A stretch of 64,000 nt of DNA from Diadema setosum. Its lineage: Eukaryota; Echinodermata; Echinoidea; Diadematoida; Diadematidae. The notes under the pieces are model-generated. The model was not told the DNA's origin, did no database searches, and was given only the letters and a program-made list of their open reading frames with translations. The translations under genes were made by a program, and so were the position numbers. Positions 1 to 12,300 of this stretch are shown in pieces. The stretch spans positions 24,517,122 through 24,581,121 of the forward strand of contig NC_092693.1 in NCBI RefSeq assembly GCF_964275005.1. Reading direction: 5' to 3'. Every line of letters starts with the position of its first letter. The first letter of the stretch is position 1.

Positions 1-166
1 ATGGACATAATTCATAATGTGATCCCATGACAGTTCCAGAATATTGGGCACTGCGTAATACTTTGAAGCGCAAAGATGACGGGTAGATACACAGTCTTGT
101 CTTTGTATACTGGATTATCGAAAATAATTATGGCATACATGGTTAGTGTGTGAAAAGAGCTGTCCA

Positions 167-322
167 GGGCCCCGTTTCATAAAAAGTTGATATGATAGCA
201 ACTCTTGCTGGAATGGCAATTGTCATGACAACAAGAATCCAGCTTCCTGATTGGCTGTTGCTATTGGAAGTTGCCATTCCAGCAAGAGTTGCCATCCTAA
301 CATCTTTTATGAAATGGGGCCC
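167..322. mobile_element. Palindromic MITE with ~53-bp terminal inverted repeats
   Basis: The ends GGGCCCCGTTTCATAAAA and its near-perfect complement face each other. The match continues inward for about 53 bp on each side, including GGCAACTCTTGCTGG and its complement. There is no coding capacity. The right end lies nine bases from the splice donor of the P450 exon at 332-552. The superfamily is unclear because no convincing target duplication is visible. Confidence 0.75.
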
Positions 323-331
323 AGAACTTAC

Positions 332-552
332 AGGGCCGCTGGAGGGAAGTACCGCAGAGTCTCGCAGATCACGTTATCCAGATAAGGTAACTTCGAGACG
401 GTGGTGTAACCGACGTCGTCGCTAGAGGGCAGTAACTCGTCGATCTCGGTGATGAGTTTCTCCTGTACGTCTGGATGCAGAGCCAGTAGGTAAGAGGAAA
501 AGATGAGGAGAGAACCAGTCGTGTCGTAGCCGGCAACAAAGAAGGTTATTGC
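332..552 (-). CDS. P450 exon: I-helix and ExxR (K-helix)
   Basis: Acceptor CAG at 555-553, donor GTAAGT at 331-326. The exon encodes AITFFVAGYDTTG, the oxygen-activating I-helix, then HPDVQEKL and, near its end, CETLRYFPP, the K-helix ExxR motif. It begins in phase 0 and ends with two bases of a split codon, so at least one more exon must follow to the left of this window. Confidence 0.92.
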
Positions 553-700
553 CTGATGAGAAATAGGCAAGAGATACCGTTGAAATGACACACACTAACT
601 AGAGTTTACTTTTTAGGTGGTTTTGCGCATGCATGTGTGTTCGTATGTTTATGTGCAAGATAATACATATACATAATATGAATATATATATATATAAGAT

Positions 701-747
<47 letters not shown>

Positions 748-3700
748 CAGAATGCGGAATGAAAGTGGATGGATTAGAGAGAATGACGAAACTGGTAAAG
801 CATTTTAATGAATGTTTGTGTGGTTTTCGATCTCAGCAGAGTTGGTTCAATTGCTTTATAGGTCGAGGAAATTGATTTTAGAAAAATATTCAATATCATT
901 CAAAATCTATTTAGGAATTTCATAGGCTTTGAAAAGTTGCCCATTCTTTTATTCAAAACAAGTCTTTTCTCTACAATGGTCTCTTTTTTCTTTCTTCTCT
1001 GTTCAGAAAAAATTCGACTGACCGTCAAAAAAGTTATTCCTGTGACAAATTTCACAATTAGTGTTTCTATAACTGAAGAAAAAAAAAATCTTCATTGTAG
1101 ACCTGGTGAATTTTCGATTAAGGGGCAGTAATAAAGTTTACTCCTATTACAAATTTCAAAATCAAACAGATAAATGTGTCTTTGTAATTGGCAAAAAAAG
1201 GAGTAATCTTATCCGTTATGAACTTTTCTTCCATAAAATCATGTAGGTGAGTACGATTTGCTTGAATTGCATCGTCTGAGTTTGCACGGTCAGTTCTGGG
1301 CACTCTTTTATGAAAAGTTAAAATTGATTATATAGTTGATTTCAACTGTAAGTCTATGGCAGCCTGTGTGGTAAGGAAATTTAAAATCGATTTCATCTCT
1401 TGATAAAACGGGGCCCTGGGCCATTTTTGCGTCCGCTAAAAATTCACATCGCAGAGAGCTACTTGACGCAATATTACCCTATGGGGGCGTCATTTTACAA
1501 TATCATTGTACTTTGTATATAGGCTGCATCCTTTCATAATCAAAAGCTACTTTGCAACACGACGCAGAGAGGGGAAGGGCCAATGTAATCGTCGTCTTAA
1601 CGTCCGCGTCTCAAATCTAAAGCTCCCTATTGTTACCGTGATACGCAAACGCTGAGATTATAGAGTGCTCACCTGCGCGATCATTTCTGAATCTGACAGT
1701 TGGACCTTTGACTTCAACGAGCGACTCGGAGCAGCACCTCCGTGTTCCTTGAACACGCTATCATGCACGTCACCGTCATCACCGGCTTCCAGCTGCCCCT
1801 CGCTTCCTTTCTGGGCGTCGATTATCATTTGCAGAAAATCTGTCCTCTGATGATAGATGGATTGATTTATCAATGTATAATGCAACACTGTAAAAACATC
1901 GGTGTTGGATTTAACACCATGGGTGTTAAATCTAACACCGATCAAGTGTCAATAGAGGACCACACCCACAGGTGTAGAAAATATGTTGTGATGGTGTTGA
2001 ACAGTGTTCACCTGGCACTGTATCTGGTGATATTTTTGACACTGCGCTGGTGTTAATTCAATAATGACACAGCATGGTGTTGATTTGATATTGCTGGGTC
2101 CCGTTGCATAAAACTTTCTTAGCAACCTTAAAAAATTCAGGTTGGGATTTGCCCAACTTGAATTTTTTAAGGTTGCTAACATAAGAATGTAAAATCCGTT
2201 GCATAAAAACTCTGGTTGGGAGCTTCCAACCGGAATTTTGTTATTTCAACCGGAAAAAAATCCGGTTGGAGTTTTATGCAACGGGCCCCTGGTGTTACTG
2301 TCAATGCTTTAACACCCGTCCAGCTTCAATAGGAGACCATACCAACTGGTGTTACTGTGGTGTAAATGTGTTTACACATTTTTTTTCAAAAATCAAGTAC
2401 TTTATCGGAAAATTCTTGATCGTCTTGTCATTGCTTGTTGAAGTTCAGAATCAACAAGAAGTGCAGTAACTAAGAAACTATTCAAAAAACAATTTTATAT
2501 TTTGAAATGACACCCGGAGGTGTTAATCTAACACCATAAATGAGCACCGAAAATTTAACACCAGCTCGGTGTTTCATATTTAACATCGGACTTTTGCAGT
2601 GAAAGAAAGCAGAGATCCAACTGAGATTTCGCCACAGTTTGACACAAACATACGAAAGTACGATTTGAGGGCAGAGATTTAAAGAAGGAATATAAAAGAT
2701 GAAAGAGCCAGAAACGATTCATTCGATATTTCGTACCATTTTATTCTATTAAAAATATTCAAGTACTGATACTGGTTTCGCTATCTAAATCATAATACCC
2801 ACTTCCGTCGTGACAGTATGACTCCAACAATAACAAGTACGATTGCGATTTGAGGGCAGCTATTTAACGATAAGGGAGATAAAAGTTGAAGGAGCCAGAA
2901 GAGATTCATTCGATAATTAATATTTTGTACCATTTTATTCTACTAAAGAGTATTCAAATAATGATTTACTGGTTTCACTATCTAAATCAAAACACCAACT
3001 TCTACGTTATAGTCTTAAAACGGCTCTAGGGATTGTTTGGAGTAAGTATAATGTATAGGGTACTTATGTATAACTCTGTTCACTTGTAATGTTCAAGACC
3101 ATTGCTGTCAACAATAATAACTGGTTCTAATGGACATGAGAAACTTGTGGACTGTTTCTCATACTCATTCTTTCTTGCTCCTTTTGTGTTACTTATCTTT
3201 TTGACCTCATTGCATTCTACGTATTAATTATCTAATCCAAATGTGTAGATATGAATTTATTGCAAAGTAAATTTCTTCAATACTCACTATCACCTAGATA
3301 ATCATCGTTAAATTGCATAATCATATTTTCAATACTCTATATAGTGTATAAATCGCCCAAATCAAACTTGTATTATGTGAATTAAAGTGCAAAATGAAAT
3401 CATCCCATCTTTCACATCGTGTGCAGCGGTACATTTAAGTGCCAGAATGAACTAATGTGCAAATCATTAAAGCATTTAAAGGCCAAAAAAAAAAAAAAAA
3501 ACTCGCTTCAAGCGATCAAACCTGCCTTTTGTTTATCTTCATTTGGAGCTTTCCGCATGGCTACCGTTTGTTGAATTACATCGCGAAAAAAGTCCATCGA
3601 GTCTTGAGGGAACAAGAAAACCTTGAAAAACTTCAGTATTGGCGACGTCCAGGGCAGAAATCCTGGCGATTGAAATTAAATGAATAAATGGTTAAATGAA

Positions 3701-6700
3701 TACAAAAATGGCAACTTACTGGATATCTACTTGTTTTTTTCTTACAGTCAAGACCCTCAGGCACTTCAAGTGAAAAAACAACCCCGATATTAACATTTGA
3801 TAGCAACTGATTGCATCGTTATGTTATACTAGTGATATATCCCGGATATCTCAAATTAATAATAATAATAAAAAAAAGAGGATCGACTTATCTGTACATA
3901 CAAATTCAAAAGAAAATTAATGGCAGCTTGCAGTAAAGTTTTGTGTGAGATCTTAGAGTGATTTCACCAAAAAAAAATGGCTTCGGTAACAACCTGCTCT
4001 ATACCATTTTTATAGTAGCATCAAAGCATCACGCACCCTCTGAAAGTGAAAAAATCTCCTTAAAAAACAACAGCACCCACCTATAATTTTGCACAGAAAG
4101 CATCAATCTACTCTTACCACAGAAAAGTCTGCATAATTCCAAAGTTTAGGTGAGCTGTCTTGGAAAAGCTCATAAAATGATTATTGTCTGTCTTTACTAT
4201 ATGCATGCACTTAACCGAAAGAACCGACTATATTGATATTGGTTATATTACATCAAATTTCACACTCTTATTAGTTATGGGCTTAAAGCTTTTTGGTTCT
4301 GTCATCTATTTAGATAAAAACCTTATGTTATTTGCCTGTTCATGCATCATTGTATCTAGTTTTGTAATCAGTTTTTTTTTTTTTCAAATCAATTCCGATG
4401 ATTTTGATGCTGTTTTGTAGAGTAATATATATTGCAGTTTGTTGTGAAATATGGGCAATTGCATGTATGAAGTCAAATTTAAAAAAAAATCAAATTACTC
4501 GTATAAATAAAGCGAACAGCTCATTCATTTACCACACAAAAAGTCATCAAATTTCTGACTCCATTCAGGATTCATAATACCATAGATCTATTTTCACTAT
4601 TTTGTTATCTCTCAATAAACAGGATAACAGTTCCACTGATTCTAGTAAAGAGGGAATATATATGCTTTAAGACTGTGAACAGAGTGTTACAATTTCTTAT
4701 AATCCCTAGTCGTCTGGCGGATTGCACGGTCGTAAATACATTTTATCTAAAGGAATTTTAATCTATAATGGAGACGACGGTAAATTACACTGTAAACATG
4801 AAACGGTAAATTAACATTCTAAAAGTTGTTCCTCCTCCAGCCTTTTTGTAAATGTTGAGTTCAATACTCAAAATGCTAGATTTACCATTTCTGAAATGTT
4901 ATTTCAACATTTGGAGTGTTGAATTCAATACTCAAAGTGCTGGATTTACCATTTCTGAAATGGTATTTCAACATTTGGAGTGTTGAATTTAACATTTTGA
5001 GTGTTAAGTGTAACATTTAACGGGTGCTGTTCGTTATTCCGAAGGTTCGATATTCCGAAGGTTCGTTTTTCCGAAGGTTCGTTAATCCGAAACATGCAAA
5101 TTCCCTATACCTAGAGGTTCGTTAATCCGAAAATGAAAAAGGGTTCGTTAATCCGAACATTTGTGGCGTAATTCCGAAGGTTCGTTATTCCGAAGATTTG
5201 TTTATCCGAAAATGAAATTCGGAAAAACGAACCTTCGGAATAAGGAATCTTCGGACTGAAGAGCCTTCGGAATAACGAACCTTCGGAATAACGAGCTGTA
5301 ACCACATTTAACATAAGGTTGGAGGTGTTAAAACATTTAAAATGTTGATCTACCATTTTATCTTTAAGAGTGTAGCAGGTGTACCAATAATGAGTTTTAC
5401 AAAATTCCCGGTTTGTGTCTTTGCCTCGTATATAAAAGCACTCAAATTTTGACGTCGTTTACTGTTTGCACTCAATGTAGCCTTTAGTTCTCTGAGAGCT
5501 TTCAATGTTCCTGAGAAGTCTATCAGCCCCTGCAGTCACGTGATGTGACATCTACGTAGCGAAAATAAGACAGAAAAAAATCCAGAGAAGGATTATTTCC
5601 CTTCATTTGCATTTTTCCCTTTTTAGGGGGATTTTCGTTAAGATGTCAATACATAAAAGGCTGAACAAAATGTCCTTGCTGAATCGACCCTTTAAAAATG
5701 CTGCATTTTTAAAGCCTTGCTTGCATTTCAAATAAATGCTTTTGTCAAAGTCATCCACCATTCAAGGAGAAACCTAACAACAAAGCTTAAAAATGAGATT
5801 GCTAATATCGTTGCTAAAATGGCTTCTCGGATCAAATTAAAGATGGAACTTTAACCAAAACTTCTGTTATGATACAGGGACTTTGCAAAGGTTACATGAA
5901 CCATAATTTTGAAATGTTCGCACTATATACTGTCAAAAAAATGACTTTGATTCAATCGATGCTATGAGAACGAATACAATCTATGTAGGACCAACACCAA
6001 CATCTGTATACAGCAGTCGATTTAGTATTCCACCCACGCTCTGAAATGATTCATGCAAAGCTGAGACCGTTAATGAAGCAATATTTATTGTTTGTTTCTG
6101 GTGAACATTTCAATTTGACTGTTTTGCTTCTGTGAGTGTTCGAATTGACTGTATCATATAAACTTGTTGGAAACGTATACTGGTAATTTGAAATTTGAAA
6201 TTCACATGTGGATTGTTACACCTGTTTCATTTTTGCACCGCTGAAGGTGGGGGTCAGCGTGTTACGGACTTCTCGCCAATGGTCATCCTTCAGATTCATC
6301 AGAGCATCCTCGAACTCCTTGTTGCATAGTGGCGTCTCCTGCAGGTGGAGACCGAGTTTCAATGTTTTTAAAAAGGTAAAACTACAGAAGTAATTAATTA
6401 TTATGTGAGCCGAAATTCGTTGTCACAAGAGATGTTTTATGCTTTAATTTCTCCCTTGAAATATGCCATTGTGCTGGTAGTATATAGAATCTTGACAAAT
6501 AATACAACATAATATAGATCGAAACAAGAGGAAATGCAAACTTAGACAAGGTTTGAAACGCCGATTAAACTCAGACAAAAGGAAATACCTGGTAACAGCA
6601 GAAAGAGCAAACAACGACGAAGAAAACAAAACACTGAAGGAGATGAGACACGACAGAAATAACATCGAACATCCTTCAATGCGCGGAGAGATTATTAAAT

Positions 6701-9266
6701 CATTTTGGCAGATCAGAGATCGCTGATTACAAAAGCGTTATAATCGGATCACAAGGCAACTGCTATAATCAACACATCCAGTGAGATGATGATAGACCAA
6801 ACTGTGCCCAAGCATGTTAAAAAAAATGATCGCAATGTTGGTTTGATGGAAATAAATGTCATTGAACTGAACTGAACTAACTACCGTGTCTACTGCACAT
6901 ACAGCCATAATCATCACGAAAAAGCTTACCCGTCTGTTTACGAAGGTGTTGAAGCTCTTAATCAGGACTTGCCTGACCATGTCAGGGTCGCCACAGACTA
7001 GGACAGGACGACGAACGTCATACAACCTATTTCAGTTCATGAATGCATGAATATATATTCATGAATAAAGACATGGATATTTAGATAAAATACGCACATG
7101 GAAATATATAAATTTGATTTGATTTGATTTGATTTATTTCTGCTTAATTCCGTTACATCAGGTAGGATCATGTACATGTCATTTATGACAAGCAGTATAT
7201 CGACACATAGTTTTTAGTACAATTATACAAGACAAATACAAACATACAAGCTTATGGAACTTAAACAGAAGGGTCTCCAAAATAAGCCGAGGCTTGACGG
7301 TATGGAGACTATATGCTTACCTACTCTGAATAGAATAGGGAATAGAGAAAGAGAGAAATAGGGAAGGGTAGGGGGAATAGGGAAAGTTACAGAGTGTATG
7401 GGTACCACTCCAACTACTTTACAATAATAGTAATGATGATAAATACATGTATCCTATACATACATATGCATACTCATATTCATAATATTGATAGATAATT
7501 AAATCGATATATGTATGCACACATCCATGCATTATGTATCACGTACATATTCATATACATTCGATTATAATACAATAAAGAAATCAGAATGTTATCCTGG
7601 GGAATACTGCTTAAGGAGGTGAAGTTTTACAGCCTTCTTAAATGAGTACATAGTGGTCATGTTTTTAATTTCAATGGGAAGGGAATTCCAAGTGTCAGGG
7701 CCGGAGCGTCTGATAGAATGATGCGCGAGTGCGGTTTTGGGGTTAAATAAATGTAAATTTGTGGATTGTCTGGTTGGATAAGAGTGAATCTCTGAATTTG
7801 ACCGAAATATTATGTTAAATATTGGAGGCAAGAGGTTTGACTTGAGACAAAACATAAATACAGCTTTTTGGAGAAAATTTATATCATTTATCTTAAGGGA
7901 TTTAAGCTGGAAAAACAATGGGTCGGTGTGATCTCGAGAGCGTGCTCGACTGCACACTCGTATTGCTTTTTTCTGTAGGAGAAGTATACGGTCTGTGTTA
8001 CATTTGTGGGTTGCCCAGATAATGTTGCAATACGATATATATGGTAAGATTAAGGCATTATACAGGGTAAACAATACACGAGTTGGTAAAAAATACTGAA
8101 GCTTAGTTAATAGGCCAACGTTTCGGGATATAGGCAAGATGATGTGTTTTACATGATCATCCCATTTTAAGTTTTCATTTATATACACACCAAGAAATTT
8201 ATTAAATATTTTCCTTTCAAGAGATATACCATCAATATACAATTCATATTCTGGTAGATCAGCTTTTTTACATTTAAAATGAATGAAATTAGTTTTGCTT
8301 AAATTGAGTGCCAGTATATTACTTTTAAACCATGTAGATAATTTCGGTAATTCATTGTTCAAAGTAGCAACTAAGTGGTTTAGGTCAGCATGTGAGTGAA
8401 ACACATTTGTATCATCGGCAAATAATATATACTGTAACATAGATGATGCGTTTGAAATATCATTTATGTAAATTAAAAACAATAACGGCCCTAAGATCGA
8501 ACCCTGGGGAACTCCACATGTTACAGGTAGTGTATTGGAGGATACTGAGTCAAAAGAAACAAATTGTTTTCTACATAACAAATAGTTTTCAAACCATGTA
8601 AGTGCAGTACCCCGAACCCCGTAATGTCGTAGCTTATATAATAATATTTTGTGGTCAAGAGTATCGAATGCCTTGCTCAGATCCATAAATATACCAATTA
8701 CATGTTTGCGATCTGCCAAGGCACTCGATACTCTATCAAATAACTGCATTAGCGCGTGATCAGTAGAATGATTGGTTCGGAAACCGAATTGATCAGGATT
8801 GAAGAAATCATTCTGACACAAAAATCCATACAACCTATTATACACAATTCTCTCGAGTATTTTGGAGAAACTAGAGAGAATAGAAATGGGACGGTAATTA
8901 GTTACACACGTGGGATCATCTTTTTTATAAATCGGTATTACTTTAGCAATTTTGAAGGAACTTGGAAAAATACCAGAAGAAAGAGATAGATTAAAGATAT
9001 GGACTAAGGGAGACAAAATACTACCTATAATCTGCTTAAGTAAATTGGTGCTGATTTCATCATGACTGACAGAATAACTATTTTTAAAAGCACAAACAAT
9101 TCTTAATATTTCGATAAAATCAGTTGGGTTTAAAAATAAAGATGAATCTATTGGTTGTGGCAGAAAATCTGCGAAATCACAATTACTCTTATCAATTTTA
9201 GAGCCCTGTTGTGGACCAATATGCACAAAATATTCATTAAACATATTACTTATATCTACCGGATGA

Positions 9267-9306
<40 letters not shown>

Positions 9307-12300
9307 TATTATGATGAACATAATTATTTGTATATCATAATGATATCAATGTATCGGCTTTCAGAATAATTCGTGGTAATGAATAAATCTTTATACAAGA
9401 CTACAAACGGGGAACTTGTACAAGATAGAAAGAGATGATAAAGATCTTGGATTGATAATAGGCATGTGCCGAATATATATACATCAGTTAAAAGTATGCA
9501 ATTTGCGGTCAAAGCTAAACATATTACATCGATTTGTAAGTCACCAAGCATATAGTGTCCAATAAATTGGCGATTGCTCGGCCTGAAAGTGTAGCTTGCC
9601 AAAAGCGTTTGAATATTTTACGACTAAACTCGTTCCAGGCAAAATGTAACAGTATATTGCGTGCTATTCTCGGCTGCACCACTGTCTAAATATTGCTTCG
9701 AAGAAGGAGGTTGAATATTGTCTCGTTGACATAAATGTTGTTATATGAGCTGCCAGTGACAACCGTTCAGAGACTAGATCGCCAGTCGCAAAGAATAATG
9801 TGCCTTGCGCTGACTACAGAGAATTTTGTCACGATTGTGGATGAAAACTATTGTAGACCTATGTCGTATTTGTCAATAGAGTAAGCTCTTTTACACAATT
9901 GGAACTGAATTTGTGGTGAAAGGAATATAAAAAAAAAAATGTAATACAGTTGTATGATCATCTTCTTATAGTTTCACTGTGTGTAATTCATGGTACATGT
10001 ATTTTCTTTTTTTCTGAGACGTGAGCTTGGTGGACTACGACACTCAATAGGAAGCCGTTTGTTGTCACAATTGCAGCAGCAATAACCTACCCGAATACTC
10101 GACCATGTTCTTTTGCCAAGCGAAGTAACGCGGGTGCAACTCCCTGAAGAAGAGAAATGAGAAGAAAAGAAGAAGAAGAAGAAGAAGATTAGCTTTTTTT
10201 TTTTTTTACCTCTTGCGGCCCGTTCCAGATACTTTAAATTTAAAATTTTGTGAAGACTATCACAAGAAGTCTACATTTCACGTTTCAAACCCGTTTCCGC
10301 GACTAGAAAAAAAAAAAAAAGAACACAACATTCCTACTGTCAAGGCCCAACATAATATAATCAAAGTTACTTTATAGGTGATGGAAGTGTGGGTATAGCT
10401 TGTGCGCTCATCAATCTCCGAAACAAGATGACATTAAAGATCTGACGGGATGTTAATGGAGATCAGAACATAGAGCTAAAAATTATTTAGTCTTTTTGTC
10501 CACGAGGAGACTGCAAAATACAAGCTTAGCTTTTTAGCATGTCTCCTCCATTTCCTGCAACTTTAGTTTCAATTCAATTTTCATTGTTTACTTTGCTGTT
10601 GTGATGCGTAGTATTGTCAACTTCACGTATTTTTCTTTGTTACTACATTGCATTGATGTTGTGTTATTTTGTGTATGAAAATGTTGTTGGAAATGAAATA
10701 AATGAAATGAAATGAAATGAAATGAAATGAAATGAAATGAAATTAAATGAAAAATGATAGCTATAGCTATTTATAGGTTTTGCGAAAGAAGGCTAAACAA
10801 TAATAAGGATGAAAGTAATTAATAATTATACCGGTATAGTATTATAATGATTTCAATATTAATGAGAATGATAATTTCTACAGTGACTGTGTTTTGGAAT
10901 ACATGGATATGTAGACCTAGTGTTAATCTCTCGGGCCCCCAGCGTTAACGGCCTGAAGTCAGATTACTCGTTTCACTCCTGGAGTGGGTCCTGGGGCAAG
11001 GAGGAATGTCGTATTTATTGGAAGTAAGCATCTACTGTGTAAGTTGTCAACTACCTCACACACTGTACACCACAGAGCTTCGAAAGGACGTAAAATGTAT
11101 ATTGTGTCGTTATCTTTAATCTTTCGTTTGCCATATATACCTTCGTGAAATGGGTTAGACTGCCAGCGATTGGTCTGGAAGACACCGAAGCCACGCCTCG
11201 TCTCCTCCAGTATCCATGGCACCAGTAATCGTACCTGTACAATTCAGGGACGGAACACGTGGTTACGTATTTATAGCTATATAGCCTATATACAGGGCTC
11301 GACACTAACGGTGGCCCGGGGCCACCAAAAATGAAAGTCGGCCCACCAAATTTCAAAAAAAAGGGCAAATTTGGTGGCCCGCCTAGGCCCCCCCCCCAAA
11401 AAAAAAAAAAAAAAAAAAAAACATTTTTTTTTAAAGTATGTCAATAAATTCGTAACTTTTTGCGCCGGAAATGCATAAATGCATGCAGTGAGTTAATGTT
11501 TTGTATTGCTTTTTTTTTTTCGGACCACCAAATTTTTCTCGCTAGCCACCAAAAATTTGAAATTGATGATTTTGGTGGCCCCATCGGGCCACCAAAAAAA
11601 AAAAAAAAAGGTTAGTGTGGAGCCCTGCTATATAGATGAGAAACAACAAGGCAGCAGGATTAGTTGGGATCCAGGTTGAAATGGATGATTATGGTGTTGC
11701 TCAGTTGACTCAGTTATTGAACAGTATATATGAAACAGGATATCTTCCATCAGGCTTGCTGGAATCTGTGTTCATAACACTGCCCCAAAAACCAAAGTCA
11801 ATGGAATGTGGTGACTTCAGGACTATCAGTCTTATGAGCCATATCATGAAGATACTACTCAAGATCATTCTGAAGAGGAATCAGTTTCTGCTCAGTGAGA
11901 ACTCTGGAGAAACCCAAATTGGCTTCAAGTCGGGGTCTGGGACAGGCGATGCCATCATGCGCATCATTATGGAGAAGTGCTTGGAAAAAGGAAAAGACCT
12001 CTATGTATGCTTCATTGATTATGCTAATGCATTTGATAGAGTCCAGCACCAGAAAGTTTTCGAGTGTCTCCGCAATACCGGGATGGACAGTAAGGATCTG
12101 AGAGTGATTGCAAACCTGTACTGGAACCAAAGGGCATGCGTCAGGATTGACAATGAATTTTCCGATTATACAGAAATCAAACGAGGTGTTCGTTAGGGAT
12201 GCATCATGTCACCTAGTTTGTTTAATCTATACACAGAATGCATTTTTAAAATCATTGAAGGCATGCCGGGTATTAACGTTAGTGGAGTAATGATAAATAA

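Noticed and set aside
1..166. Heme-binding exon of the P450
   Set aside because: Minus-strand frames here show no FxxGxRxCxG or ERR-triad partner; the exon must lie outside the window.
633..875. 80-codon frame around the (TG)n tract
   Set aside because: The VCVC run is the microsatellite translated; no splice or start context.
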